Assembly: GCA_900549225.1 (NCBI GenBank)
Contig: URNP01000005.1
Span: 9,121 to 73,120, forward strand
Origin: an uncultured Eubacteriales bacterium
GTDB lineage: Bacteria; Bacillota; Clostridia; Christensenellales; CAG-917
Reading direction: 5' to 3'
DNA: 64,000 bases
Part shown: piece by piece, positions 27,212-36,919 of the stretch
How the letters are laid out: each line of letters opens with the position of its first letter
Numbering within the stretch: position 1 is the first letter of the stretch
The notes under the pieces: model-generated
Told to the model about the DNA's origin: nothing
Database searches by the model: none
What the model saw: only the letters and a program-made list of their open reading frames with translations
Made by a program: the position numbers and the translations under genes

Positions 27212-28543
27212 ATGTCAAAAATAGCGGTTATAGGTATGGGACAAGGCGGTATGGTTGCCGCCGTTCGTCTTGCAAAGCAAGGACACGAAGTCACGATTTT
27301 TGAGAAGAACAAACGCGGCGAAGTGAGTTACGACTGGCGCGACGACATTCGCGCAGACGTCTTTGAAGCGGCAGGACTTCCGATGCCTCCTAGTGACGTG
27401 TATTGCCAAAAGAGCAAGTGGCTTTTCGTGTCGCCAAACGAGGAGTATTCTTTGCCCGTACCGCCGTGTCCGCCTATGGAGGAAATCTCCGTTTATCGCA
27501 CGAAACTTTCCGAGTATTTCGCAACGCTAGCGCAAGAGGCAGGGTGCAAACTCGTGTTTGAAACCGAGGTCAAATCGCTTGCCGTTCAAAACGACGCAAT
27601 CGTCGGAGTATGCGCCGAGGGCAAGGAGTAATTGTTCGACCTCGTCATAGACGCAAGCGGAATGCGCTCCCCGTTCAGAGCGCAAGTTCCCAACAAATTC
27701 GAGATTCAGGCGCAACCGAGCAGAAGTGACGTTATGTTCGGCTATCGCGCGTTTTTCAAGAGAGTGGAAGGCACGACTCCTCGCGATCCCCAAATAAATT
27801 CCACGCTCTATCTCAAGCATCTCGGAAGCGTCGGTATAAGTTGGTGCAATCTCAACGAGGACAATCTCGTAGACGTGCTCATCGGCAGAGTCGGTGAACT
27901 TTCCGACAAAGAAATCGAGTATACCGTTGAGGCGCTCCGTGCAAGCAATCCTATTCTCGGCACTGAACTCGTCAGCGAAAAGAGGGTGGAAATCTGCTTG
28001 CGTATGTCGATTGCAAGAGCGGTGGCAGACGGCTACGTCGCAATCGGCGACAGCGCGTTTATGACCATGCCTTTGATGGGTAGCGGCATCGAATCGTCTA
28101 TGAAAGCAGGCAGAATGTTTGCCGACTTCATTGAAGAAAACGAAGTGCAAGAATTTACCGCAAAGAATATGTGGGGATTCTATCACAAGTATATGACCAC
28201 GCTCGGCACGGATTTTGCCTTCGTTGACGTACTCAAACGTTGGGCACTTTCGCTCGATCCCAAAACCATAGACTGGGTGTTTGGCGGAGGTCTTATCGAA
28301 AAGAGCGATTTGGCACTCGTCACCACCGATACGAGCGGCGAAAAGCCGAAGTTGAGCGCAAAGTCCATCGTCAAAAAAGTTTTCTTGCTTTTGGGACATT
28401 TCGGACTCGTGTGCAAAGCGGTCGGTTGCCTTACGAGGAGTTTGAAAGCAAAGAATATCGCAAAGAAAATACCTGCCGTTTACGACGAAAAGAAACTCGC
28501 CAAATGGACGAAGAAATACAACAGAATCATTTGCAAAAACTGA
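27212..28543 (+). pseudogene. second FAD oxidoreductase, interrupted by in-frame TAA
   Basis: The two open frames 27212-27631 and 27632-28543 are in phase and together align along the whole length of the FAD oxidoreductase at 11463-12770. The first part has IGMGQGGMVAAVRL and FEKNKRGEVSYDWRDD; the second has FDLVIDASGMRSPFR and AIGDSAFMTMPLMGSGIE. The break is a single TAA at 27629-27631 after GKE, where the paralogue reads GEKFYADLV, so one codon, perhaps Tyr, became a stop. Nothing else is damaged. It is either a very young pseudogene, a sequencing error, or a gene read through at low rate. AGAGAG precedes the ATG. Confidence 0.85.
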
Positions 28544-28575
28544 TTTTGAATTGATAATCGCCAAAGTCGAATTAT

Positions 28576-29400
28576 ATGTACAAGATTGCTCGCGTCGGAT
28601 TGCATCACTTTGAAGAGCCGTGTTTATCGGGAGAAAGAGGTAGCGGAACTATCTTTTTTTCGGGTTGCAATCTCAGATGCCTGTTTTGTCAAAACTATGA
28701 GATTTCGCACGAGGGGAAAGGACTCGAAGTCAGCGAAAACGAACTCGTGTCGCTTATGCTTTATCTTCAGGATATAGGCGCGCACAACGTCAATCTCGTC
28801 ACACCGTCAAATTACACAAATTTGCTCAAAGATACGCTTAAAGTTGCAAAATCACAACTTAAAATCCCGATTGTGTGGAACAGTAGCGGTTACGAAACCG
28901 TACAAAATCTCAAAAAATTAGAAGGTTTGGTTGACGTATATTTGCCCGATTTCAAGTATAGCGACAACGACTTGGCGTGGGAATATTCGCACGCAAAGGG
29001 GTATAGACAAGTCGCTTTCGAAGCGATAAAAGAGATGCGCAGACAACAGCCTCACGACGTTTTCGACGAAGAGGGTATGATGCAAAAAGGCGTTATCGTA
29101 AGACACCTCGTTTTGCCCGAAGCGATTGAAAATACGAAGGGAGTTTTGCAAGATATTGTCCGCATCGACAAGGATACGTTCGTTTCGCTTATGGGGCAGT
29201 ATTTCCCCACACCGAACGTAACAAGTCACCCCGTTTTGTCACGCCGCATAACAGAAGATGAGTACGACCAAGCGACGCAAGCGTTTTTCGATTGCGGATT
29301 GCACAACGGCTTTTCTCAAGACCTCGACAGCGCAACGGAAGAGTACGTTCCCGATTTCGATTTGAACGCTTTGCAGACGTTATTGAATCGCACGAAGTGA
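28576..29400 (+). CDS. radical-SAM protein of the PflA-like (COG1313) type
   Basis: The 274-residue protein has the radical-SAM cluster motif GCNLRCLFCQNY (CxxxCxxC) near residues 30-41, preceded by SGERGSGTIFFS, and a later LPDFKYSD strand. It would bind a 4Fe-4S cluster and cleave S-adenosylmethionine. Proteins of this group are annotated as pyruvate-formate-lyase-activating-enzyme homologues, but their targets are mostly unknown. No glycyl-radical enzyme is next to it. The start lacks a clear ribosome site. It follows the broken FAD oxidoreductase by 33 bases. Confidence 0.85.
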   Translation: MYKIARVGLHHFEEPCLSGERGSGTIFFSGCNLRCLFCQNYEISHEGKGLEVSENELVSLMLYLQDIGAHNVNLVTPSNYTNLLKDTLKVAKSQLKIPIVWNSSGYETVQNLKKLEGLVDVYLPDFKYSDNDLAWEYSHAKGYRQVAFEAIKEMRRQQPHDVFDEEGMMQKGVIVRHLVLPEAIENTKGVLQDIVRIDKDTFVSLMGQYFPTPNVTSHPVLSRRITEDEYDQATQAFFDCGLHNGFSQDLDSATEEYVPDFDLNALQTLLNRTK

Positions 29401-29467
29401 AAACGGCTTACAAGGTAAAGCGCGAGCGCTTGCGCGTATCATTGTAATTATTATCAAAGGATAAATT

Positions 29468-29746
29468 ATGACCACTTATCAAATTATTATCACTTGCGTA
29501 TTTGCGGCTATGTCGTTGCTCGGCTTCGCGATTATGGGCATCGACAAAGCGAAAGCGCAAAACGGAAAATGGCGCGTCAAAGAAGCCACGTTGTTTGCGG
29601 TTGCGATTTTGTGCGGCGCTGTCGGGACGACGATAGGAATGTACGTATTTCGTCACAAAACCAAGCACCGGTATTTTGCGGTGTTCTTTCCGATTCTTGC
29701 GCTCGTAGATATCGCGCTTTACGCCGTGGGTATGTATTTCCTTTGA
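29468..29746 (+). CDS. DUF1294 membrane protein
   Basis: The 92-residue protein has three hydrophobic helices and the DUF1294 pattern: MGIDKAKAQNGKWRVKE, then CGAVGTTIGMYVFRHKTKH. AAAGGA precedes the ATG. The family is widespread and its function is not known. The gene appears to stand alone. Confidence 0.88.
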   Translation: MTTYQIIITCVFAAMSLLGFAIMGIDKAKAQNGKWRVKEATLFAVAILCGAVGTTIGMYVFRHKTKHRYFAVFFPILALVDIALYAVGMYFL

Positions 29747-29846
29747 TAAAAATAACGCTATCGCAATACAATATCTTGCGTTTTGACCGTTAAATTCACG
29801 CTCGACAACACAATTCGTATTTTTGCAAAAAATTTGTCGAAATCGG

Positions 29847-29875
29847 TTGCGCGATTTTTTCGTTTGTGCTAACAT
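29847..29875 (+). promoter_or_regulatory. promoter of the 39-codon gene
   Basis: TTGCGC at 29847-29852 and TAACAT at 29870-29875, 17 bp apart; the predicted start lies about 20 bases before the ribosome site GGAGG. Confidence 0.5.
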
Positions 29876-29902
29876 ACTGTCAAATGTGAATCGGAGGGCA
29901 GT

Positions 29903-30022
29903 ATGGTCAGTCGTCTTGTCAAACTCAAGAAAACGCTTTTTCTCGCAGCGGGTGTCGTTGCAAAAGTTGTTTTCTCTTCCTTTGACGAGTGCCTCATTCC
30001 CACCGATTCGATAATTGCCTAA
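29903..30022 (+). CDS. 39-residue peptide gene before uraA
   Basis: The frame from ATG 29903 to TAA 30022 encodes 39 residues. It has a strong ribosome site (GGAGG, 6 bases before the ATG), a plausible promoter, and a terminator 4 bases after its stop, so it looks like a complete small transcription unit. The peptide begins MVSRLVKLKK, then has a hydrophobic stretch TLFLAAGVVAKVVF, and ends with an acidic, Cys-containing part. It may be a small membrane-associated peptide, or a leader whose translation affects the terminator before uraA. No family is recognised. Confidence 0.55.
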   Translation: MVSRLVKLKKTLFLAAGVVAKVVFSSFDECLIPTDSIIA

Positions 30023-30025
30023 CGT

Positions 30026-30053
30026 AGATGTCCCAAGCGGGCATCTTTTTTTT
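30026..30053 (+). terminator. terminator between the small peptide gene and uraA
   Basis: AGATG(T)CCC pairs with GGGCATCT across a 4-base loop and is followed by eight T residues. It may be constitutive or an attenuator for uraA-upp. Confidence 0.85.
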
Positions 30054-30112
30054 GCCCTCGAGGGTGTTAGGCTGTGAGAAGAGAACGATAAAAATATATA
30101 GGAGAAAGACCA

Positions 30113-31837
30113 ATGTCAAAAAACCAACTCGTTTACGACGTCAATGACAAGCCTGCATTCGGCAAAAACCTAGTGTTTGCATTCCAACAAGTGCTTGCAA
30201 TCATGGCTGCAACCATTGCAGTTCCGACCATTATCGGGATTCCCACACAGATTCCTGCCGCAATACTCGGCGCAGGACTCGGCACGATAGTGTATCTTCT
30301 TTTCACAAAATTCAAGAGCCCGGTCATCATTTCGAGTTCGTTCGCATTTTTGAGTTCGCTCTCGACGGCGCTTTGTTTCGGATATTGCGGAATCATTCTC
30401 GGCGGTATCCTTGCAGGACTCGTATACGTCGTTCTGGCGCTGATAATCAAGTTTGCGGGCAGCAAATGGGTTTCAAAACTCATGCCTCCCGTCATCATCG
30501 GACCAACCGTCGCGCTCATCGGCCTTTCCTTGGCAGGCAGCGCAATGGGCGACATTGTTAAGGCAAGCGGCGCAACCGTCAACGCAAGTTACAACCTCGT
30601 TGCGCTCTTGTGCGGACTTGTCACGCTCATCACGATTTGCATCTGCTCCACTCAAAAGAAATTCAAAATGGGACGTCTTATCCCGTTCATTCTCGGCATT
30701 GCGGCAGGATACGCCGTAGCGGCGTTCTTCTCGATTTTCGGATATGCGTGCCACGTCGAATATCTCAAGATAGTCAACTGGCAACCCCTCGTGGACAACT
30801 TTGCGGCACTCGGCGATTCAACCGCAAGCGTCGGCGCAAAATTCCAATCCTTCCTCAACTATCCCGACTTCGCTCTCATTGAAGCCATCAAAGAACTCGT
30901 CACGGGCAACGTCAGCGAAGCAGTCAAGACCGCAACCAAAGGCGTTGCAACCACGATCACGTGGGCAGGCGTCGGTGAAGTCGTGCTCGCATTCGTACCC
31001 GTCGCGCTTGTCGTTTTTGCAGAACATATCGCAGACCACAAGAACCTCGGCTCTATCATCGGCCGCGACCTCGTCGAAGGCGAACCCGGTCTTTGCAGAA
31101 CTCTCCTCGGTGACGGCGTAGGCTCTATGGTCGGCACGGTGTTCGGCATTTGCCCCAACACCACTTACGGTGAATCCGTCGGTTGCGTGGCAATCACCAA
31201 AAACGCGTCCGTATCCACGATTTTCCTTGCGGCTTGCATGTGCATCGTGCTCTCGTTCATAAGTCCTCTTATGGCGTTGCTCCGCACGATTCCCGCTTGC
31301 GTAATGGGCGGCGTATGCCTCACTCTTTACGGTTTCATCGCAGTCAGCGGTCTCAAAATGTTCAAAGACATCAACCTCGGCGACAACAAAAATCTCTTCA
31401 CGGTATCCACGATTCTCATCGCAGGTATCGGCGGACTCTCTATTAAGATTCCGTACAAGATTCTCACGAGCGACGTTATCGGTCAAACCATCAAAGACGG
31501 CGCAATCGTGGACGTAATTCTCACCCCTGCGGGAACGGTGGATAAGACCATCACCATCACTTCCATCGCAACCGCGCTCGTGCTCGGTATCATCATACAC
31601 GCGATTATCGACGCAATCGAAAAGAAACAGGGCGGCGACGGCAACGAAGAAGAAGCCACGCATGAACCTCAAAGCCTTATCACAGGCGCAGTCGCACCCA
31701 ACGCAACGTTTGAGGTCGGCGTAGACGTCGTCAAAGCGACAGAGGAAAAAGAAAGAGAAGAAGAGGTCGTCGAAGAACTCCGTGAAGAAGAAAAAGAAAT
31801 CGAAAACGCTCAATCTTCCGATCGCGACGATAAATAA
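30113..31837 (+). CDS. uraA: uracil/xanthine permease (NCS2 family)
   Basis: The protein has 574 residues with 14 predicted helices of the UraA/XanP fold. It opens with FGKNLVFAFQQVLAIMAATIAVP and has the typical VFAEHIADHKNLG and CPNTTYGESVG segments; the Glu and Thr/Tyr positions there form the base-binding site in UraA. It imports uracil with H+. Location directly before upp supports uracil as substrate. The C-terminal 75 residues are a highly acidic tail with long Glu/Lys runs, not found in E. coli UraA. TAGGAG precedes the ATG. Confidence 0.9.
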   Translation: MSKNQLVYDVNDKPAFGKNLVFAFQQVLAIMAATIAVPTIIGIPTQIPAAILGAGLGTIVYLLFTKFKSPVIISSSFAFLSSLSTALCFGYCGIILGGILAGLVYVVLALIIKFAGSKWVSKLMPPVIIGPTVALIGLSLAGSAMGDIVKASGATVNASYNLVALLCGLVTLITICICSTQKKFKMGRLIPFILGIAAGYAVAAFFSIFGYACHVEYLKIVNWQPLVDNFAALGDSTASVGAKFQSFLNYPDFALIEAIKELVTGNVSEAVKTATKGVATTITWAGVGEVVLAFVPVALVVFAEHIADHKNLGSIIGRDLVEGEPGLCRTLLGDGVGSMVGTVFGICPNTTYGESVGCVAITKNASVSTIFLAACMCIVLSFISPLMALLRTIPACVMGGVCLTLYGFIAVSGLKMFKDINLGDNKNLFTVSTILIAGIGGLSIKIPYKILTSDVIGQTIKDGAIVDVILTPAGTVDKTITITSIATALVLGIIIHAIIDAIEKKQGGDGNEEEATHEPQSLITGAVAPNATFEVGVDVVKATEEKEREEEVVEELREEEKEIENAQSSDRDDK

Positions 31838-31883
31838 GTATAAAAACACAACGATATACCAATAAGAATTTGGAGGCAAAACA

Positions 31884-32522
31884 ATGAAAGAATACGACAA
31901 CGTGCACATTCTCGACCACCCGCTCATCAGACACAAAGTGGCAATCATCAGAGATAAGAACACCACGACCAAGCAATTCAGAGAGGTCATCGGCGAAATC
32001 GCAACTCTTATGGCGTTCGAGGCGTTCAAGGACGTGCCCACTCAAACCATAACCGTAGAAACTCCGCTCGAAACGGTTGAACAGACCGTCGTCAAAGAAA
32101 ACTCAATCGCAATCGTGCCCATTCTCCGTGCAGGACTCGGCATGGTTGACGGCGTCCTCACGCTTTTCCCCGCCGCAAAGGTCGGACATATCGGTATGTA
32201 CCGCAACGAAGAAACTCTCGAACCTCAAGAGTATTATTGCAAGTTGCCCCAAGGCATCGAGGAGAAAGTCGTTATGCTCGTCGATCCTATGCTCGCAACG
32301 GGCGGTAGTGCCTGCGATGCAATCGCACTTCTCAAAAAGCGCGGTTGCAAACATATCAAATTCCTCGCAATCATCGGCGCGCCCGAAGGCGTTGAAAAAG
32401 TCCACTCCGAACATCCCGACGTAGAAGTTTACGTCTCGACTCTCGATCGTCAACTCAACGAGAACGGGTATATTTTGCCGGGGTTGGGGGATGCGGGAGA
32501 TCGCATCTTCGGCACAAAATAA
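31884..32522 (+). CDS. upp: uracil phosphoribosyltransferase
   Basis: The 212-residue enzyme makes UMP from uracil and PRPP. The PRPP loop is [14 protein letters not shown]; the uracil-binding end is [16 protein letters not shown]. The length and motif order are normal. TTGGAGG precedes the ATG. With uraA it forms a uracil-salvage operon. Two copies of the hairpin repeat follow the stop. Confidence 0.95.
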   Translation: MKEYDNVHILDHPLIRHKVAIIRDKNTTTKQFREVIGEIATLMAFEAFKDVPTQTITVETPLETVEQTVVKENSIAIVPILRAGLGMVDGVLTLFPAAKVGHIGMYRNEETLEPQEYYCKLPQGIEEKVVMLVDPMLATGGSACDAIALLKKRGCKHIKFLAIIGAPEGVEKVHSEHPDVEVYVSTLDRQLNENGYILPGLGDAGDRIFGTK

Positions 32523-32547
32523 GACTGCGCTAAATCGCGCCTAACTT

Positions 32548-32620
32548 CGTCAGAGGCATCCGTCTGCCAACTCATGTACGCTATGTACATTAGGGTTGTC
32601 ATTCGGATGCCTCTTTCTCG
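32548..32620 (+). repeat. hairpin repeat family, copy B
   Basis: Starts CGTCA. Outer arms GAGGCATCCG/CGGATGCCTC, middle CAAC/GTTG, inner ATGTAC/GTACAT, loop GCTAT. All arm positions shown are perfectly paired. It lies 25 bp after upp. Confidence 0.85.
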
Positions 32621-32671
32621 TTATCCATCGATTTATCGCAGTCTTATAGCATGAAAAGCAGCGAATAACTT

Positions 32672-32745
32672 CGTCAACGCCCGTCCGCTCCAAAATCACG
32701 TACTTCTTGTACGTTGGGTTTTGTTTCGGACGGGCGTTTCCTTTG
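32672..32745 (+). repeat. hairpin repeat family, copy C
   Basis: Starts CGTCA and ends TTTCCTTTG. Outer arms ACGCCCGTCCG/CGGACGGGCGT, middle CAAAA/TTTTG, inner ACGTAC/GTACGT, loop TTCTT. The arms differ from copy B at most positions, but the pairing is perfect. Confidence 0.85.
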
Positions 32746-32816
32746 AGCGAAGATATAATCAAACGTTTGCATTTGCTCTTAAAACAAGGCCGATTGTGTC
32801 TTCTTTTTCTTCGTTC

Positions 32817-32845
32817 TTTACAAAATGCGCTCCAAATGGTATAAT
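32817..32845 (+). promoter_or_regulatory. promoter of the patatin gene
   Basis: TTTACA at 32817-32822 and TATAAT at 32840-32845 are 17 bp apart, about 30 bases before the ATG. Confidence 0.7.
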
Positions 32846-32876
32846 TGATTATAATAATACTTATATAAGGTTACAA

Positions 32877-33692
32877 ATGAGCAAAGAAAAACAAAAGTTG
32901 GGATTGGTTCTCGAAGGCGGCGGCGTAAAGGGTGCGTATCAAATCGGCGCGCTTATGGCTATAAGAGAACTTATGGTGGAGTTTGACGGCGTTGTAGGCA
33001 CGTCCATAGGTGCGATCAACGGCGCAATTTATCTCGAGGGAGGATACCCGAAACTTTTCGACGTATGGAACGAGATAAAAACCAACACGGTTTTTGATTT
33101 GAGCGACGAGGAACTCGATGCCGTCAAAGACATGGAATTGAGATCTGCGATTTTGAAACTCGTGCTTGAAAAGCGCCTAAAGACTTTCAAGATGCTCGAA
33201 ACCTCTTATGAAAAATCGCAAAAGTTTTTTGAAACCATCGTCAACGAGTCGGATATACGCGCCTCGGGCAAGGATTACGGCTTGGTTGCCTTCAACATAA
33301 GCGATATGCAACCGTTTGAAAAGATGATGAGCGAAATCGATGAGGGCAAACTCGTTGATTATATCATAGCGTCGGCAACGTTCCCGATTTTTCCGCCCAA
33401 AGTTATTGACGGCAAAAAGTATATTGACGGCGGCGTGTACGACAATATGCCCGTAAATCTTCTCGTGCGCCACGGCTACGGCAAGATGCTCGTCATTCGC
33501 ACCAACGTTGAGAACAAACAGCCAAAGCGCAAAGTCGAGGGCGATCCCGATCTGTTTTATATCGTACCCAAAGAGGATCTCGGTCCTGCGATGGCGTTCT
33601 CCAAGACGAGAATACACGCATATATGCAGATGGGCTACGACGATGCGAAGGAACTTATGGACAACGGACTTCGCGAGTTTTTGCTCGGCTGA
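32877..33692 (+). CDS. patatin-like phospholipase
   Basis: The protein has 271 residues from the ATG at 32877; upstream in-frame codons lie before the promoter. It has the patatin/RssA pattern: oxyanion loop EGGGVKGAYQIG, nucleophile GTSIGAING (catalytic Ser), and the dyad Asp in YIDGGVYDNMPV. It would hydrolyse acyl groups of phospholipids or related esters in the cytoplasm. There is no signal peptide. The polA gene follows after 30 bases, so both may share a transcript. Confidence 0.9.
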   Translation: MSKEKQKLGLVLEGGGVKGAYQIGALMAIRELMVEFDGVVGTSIGAINGAIYLEGGYPKLFDVWNEIKTNTVFDLSDEELDAVKDMELRSAILKLVLEKRLKTFKMLETSYEKSQKFFETIVNESDIRASGKDYGLVAFNISDMQPFEKMMSEIDEGKLVDYIIASATFPIFPPKVIDGKKYIDGGVYDNMPVNLLVRHGYGKMLVIRTNVENKQPKRKVEGDPDLFYIVPKEDLGPAMAFSKTRIHAYMQMGYDDAKELMDNGLREFLLG

Positions 33693-33722
33693 ATAGGGCA
33701 AAGATAAATATAGGTGAAACGT

Positions 33723-36242
33723 ATGGCACAAAACAAGATATTGCTTTTGGACTCAAACTCTCTTATGCATCGCGCATATCACGCGCTCCCAAATCTCAAG
33801 TCCACCAAGGGGCTTTACACGGGCGCGATATACGGATTTTTGAGCATACTTTTGAAGATAATAAAGGAGCAGAATCCCACGCATATAGCGGCGGCGTTCG
33901 ACCTGCACGGTCCAACCTTCCGTAACGAAATGTACAAGGAGTACAAGGCGACAAGAAAGCCGATGGACGAGGAGTTGCGCCAGCAAGTCGAGCCGCTCAA
34001 AGAACTTATCACGGCAATGGGCATCAAAATCGTGAGTATGCAAGGCTACGAAGGCGACGACATACTCGGCACGCTCTCCAAGCGTTTTGACGACGATTGC
34101 GTTATAGTCACGGGCGACCGCGACAGTTTCCAACTCGTCAGTCCCACGACCAAAGTGTTTTGGACGAAAAAGGGCGTAAGCGACATAGAAGTGTACGACG
34201 TAGACCGTTTGTTGCAAGACGGATTCACCGTGCAGCAATTCATAGATTACAAAGCGTTGAGAGGGGATACCTCTGACAACGTCCCCGGCATACCGGGCGT
34301 TGGCGAAAAGACCGCAAAGCAACTTTTGGAGCAATTCGGCTCGCTCGAAAACATTTTGGCAAACGCAGACAAAATTCCCGGCAAACTCGGACAAAACGTC
34401 GCAAACAACAAGGAACTCGCGCTTTTGAGCAAGGAACTCGTAACGATAAATTGCAACGTTCCCGTCGAATGTACGCTTGACGATATTGCGTTCACGCCCG
34501 TTTATTCGAGTGCCGTGAAGCAAAAACTTGCCGAGTTTGAAATCACGTCGCTTGCAAACAGAATGACGTTCGACGATACCAAAGAGGACGCTATTCCCGT
34601 AGCGAAACACGTTGAAAAGAACGTCGTATCGCTCACGAGCGAGGACGAAATCGTCGATGCGGTGAAGGGTGACAGAATCGCAATCGTCATAGGCAAAAAC
34701 TTGTCGTTTGCGGTTGATGAAAAGACGGAATACACCGTAAGTTGCGTTGAGGATTTGTTCAGCGAAGGCATAGGTTTCGACCAAGCGCTCGAAACGCTCA
34801 AACGCCTTGCAAAAGACAGAGAACTCGTATGTTACGACTATAAGAATATGAGCAAAGAATACGGCTTTTCGCAAGAAAAATTCTTTGACGTTATGATAGC
34901 GGCGCACCTTGCAAGAGGCAGTGCTCCAATAAAAAACATAGAGCAGGTTTTGGGTGCCGACGGCTATGAAATCGGCGCGGTAGAGTTGCTTGCGGAAAGC
35001 GAGAATTTGCGCACTCAACTTGCACAACAAGGACTTAACGAGTTGTTTTTCGACGTTGAACAGCCGCTTTGCGTCGTTTTGCGCAATATGGAAGAGCGTG
35101 GCGTCAGAGTATCTACGGACGTTTTGAAAGCACTTGAGGCAAAGTACGGCGCAATCATTCAAAGGCTCACGGATGAGATATTCGCAATCACGGGCGAGCC
35201 TTTCAACATAGCATCTCCCAAGCAACTCGGAGAAGTGCTTTTCGACAAACTCGGATTGCCGCACGGCAAGAAAACCAAGACGGGTTATTCCGTCAGCGAG
35301 GACGTGCTTTCAAACCTTGCAGACAAGCACCCGATAGTCAATCTCGTGCTCGAATATCGCCACTACGCAAAACTTCAATCCACCTACGTCGTGGGTCTTC
35401 AACCGCTCGTCAACAGGGGCAGAATTCACACCGAATTTAACCAATGCATAACGCAGACGGGCAGACTTTCGTCAACCAATCCCAATCTTCAGAATATCCC
35501 TGCAAGAAGCGACGAGGCAAAGGACATAAAGAGTGCGTTTATCGCAAGCGACGGTTGCGTACTCGTGAGCGCGGACTATTCTCAAATCGAACTTCGCTTG
35601 CTTGCTCATATGAGCGGCGACGAGCAACTCATCGAGGCGTTCAATCACGACAACGATATCCACGCAATCACCGCTTCGCAAATCCTCGGCATCCCTGTGA
35701 GCGAGGTTTCGCCTGCGCAAAGGCGTGACGCAAAAGCCGTCAACTTCGGCATAATTTACGGCATCAGCGGCTTCGGACTTGCCGAAAACCTGTCCATACC
35801 GCAATACAAGGCGAGGGAGTTCATTCAAAACTATTTCGTTATGCACCCAAAGGTGCGCGAGTTTATGGACGGATGCATCGCCGATGCGCGCGAGAGAGGA
35901 TATTCTCTGACGATGACGGGCAGACGTCGCAATCTTTCCGACATCAACGCTTCCAACTATATGGTGCGCTCTGCGGCAGAGCGTATGGCGATGAACACGC
36001 CCTTGCAAGGCTCTGCGGCGGACATAATCAAAATCGCAATGATAAACGTCGAAAATCGCCTCAAAGGTATGAAATCCAAGATGATTCTTCAAATCCACGA
36101 CGAACTTATCATCGACGCGGCAAAGGACGAGGAAGAAGAAGTCAAAAAGATTCTCTCTTACGAAATGGAAAACGCCGTTCGCCTATCCGTACCGCTCGTA
36201 GCGGAGGCAAAAGTGGCGGAAAACTGGGGTGAACTCAAATGA
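33723..36242 (+). CDS. polA: DNA polymerase I
   Basis: The protein has 839 residues from the ATG at 33723 with AGGTGAA upstream; a GTG at 33714 is less likely. The N-terminal 290 residues are the 5'-nuclease (LLLDSNSLMHRAYHAL, YEGDDILGTL, TGDRDSFQLV, RGDTSDNVPGIPGVG). The C-terminal polymerase has motif A VSADYSQIELRLLAH, finger motif RRDAKAVNFGIIYG, and motif C QIHDELI. The middle 3'-exonuclease domain is present but lacks the first DxE acidic pair (AIVIGKNL is found there), so proofreading is probably absent, as in other Gram-positive Pol I. It overlaps coaE by ATGA. Confidence 0.95.
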   Translation: MAQNKILLLDSNSLMHRAYHALPNLKSTKGLYTGAIYGFLSILLKIIKEQNPTHIAAAFDLHGPTFRNEMYKEYKATRKPMDEELRQQVEPLKELITAMGIKIVSMQGYEGDDILGTLSKRFDDDCVIVTGDRDSFQLVSPTTKVFWTKKGVSDIEVYDVDRLLQDGFTVQQFIDYKALRGDTSDNVPGIPGVGEKTAKQLLEQFGSLENILANADKIPGKLGQNVANNKELALLSKELVTINCNVPVECTLDDIAFTPVYSSAVKQKLAEFEITSLANRMTFDDTKEDAIPVAKHVEKNVVSLTSEDEIVDAVKGDRIAIVIGKNLSFAVDEKTEYTVSCVEDLFSEGIGFDQALETLKRLAKDRELVCYDYKNMSKEYGFSQEKFFDVMIAAHLARGSAPIKNIEQVLGADGYEIGAVELLAESENLRTQLAQQGLNELFFDVEQPLCVVLRNMEERGVRVSTDVLKALEAKYGAIIQRLTDEIFAITGEPFNIASPKQLGEVLFDKLGLPHGKKTKTGYSVSEDVLSNLADKHPIVNLVLEYRHYAKLQSTYVVGLQPLVNRGRIHTEFNQCITQTGRLSSTNPNLQNIPARSDEAKDIKSAFIASDGCVLVSADYSQIELRLLAHMSGDEQLIEAFNHDNDIHAITASQILGIPVSEVSPAQRRDAKAVNFGIIYGISGFGLAENLSIPQYKAREFIQNYFVMHPKVREFMDGCIADARERGYSLTMTGRRRNLSDINASNYMVRSAAERMAMNTPLQGSAADIIKIAMINVENRLKGMKSKMILQIHDELIIDAAKDEEEEVKKILSYEMENAVRLSVPLVAEAKVAENWGELK

Positions 36243-36820
36243 GAATCGCGATAATCGGCGGAATAGGCTCGGGCAAAAGCGAGGTCATGAAGATAGCAAA
36301 GGAAAGGGGTTTTTTCTGCCTTAGCGCAGACGAAATCAATTCCGAACTTCTCAAAACGCCGACTTATATCCAAAAAATCGCGGCGGCATTCCCGAACGCA
36401 GTCAAAGACGGCGAGGTGGACAGAAAAGCGCTTGCCGCCATAGTTTTCGGCGACGAGAGCGCGCGAGCGAAACTCAATTCAATAGCGCATCCAGAAATTA
36501 TGCGCAGAATCGCAGAGTGCAACGAGAGTCCGCTTGCGGTTGAACTGCCTTTATTCGTAGAGGGCGGCGACGAGGCGTTTGACGAAATCGTGTACGTCAA
36601 AGCCCCGATTCTCAAGAGAATCGCGCGTTTGAGAAAGGGCAGGGGAATGAGCGCAAAGCAAGCGATAGCGCGCATAAAATCTCAAGTCCCGTCATCCGTA
36701 TTGCGCGCAAAATCCACAATCGTGATAAACAATTCCAAATCGCTTGCGTTGCTATCCAAAAACACAAACAAAGCGTTTGACGCCATATTTAACACATACA
36801 AACAAACCAACAAACGATAA
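36239..36820 (+). CDS. coaE: dephospho-CoA kinase
   Basis: The 193-residue protein performs the last step of CoA synthesis. P-loop IGGIGSGKSEV, Asp in CLSADEIN, and the conserved IAHPEIMRRI region with VELPLFVEGG are in the expected positions. The polA-coaE pairing with overlapping stop and start is a common arrangement in Gram-positives. The length is normal. Confidence 0.93.
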   Translation: MRIAIIGGIGSGKSEVMKIAKERGFFCLSADEINSELLKTPTYIQKIAAAFPNAVKDGEVDRKALAAIVFGDESARAKLNSIAHPEIMRRIAECNESPLAVELPLFVEGGDEAFDEIVYVKAPILKRIARLRKGRGMSAKQAIARIKSQVPSSVLRAKSTIVINNSKSLALLSKNTNKAFDAIFNTYKQTNKR

Positions 36821-36919
36821 TTCTCAAAAAAAAACACTTTATAAGACAAAAACTCTATGCTACAATAAAAAAGTAAATAAGTTAATCAAATCCGCTTGCG
36901 GATAAGGAAGGAGAAAATT

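Noticed and set aside
27629..27631. Possible use of a changed genetic code for TAA
   Set aside because: TAA ends many intact genes in the window, for example feoB and upp, so it is a normal stop here.
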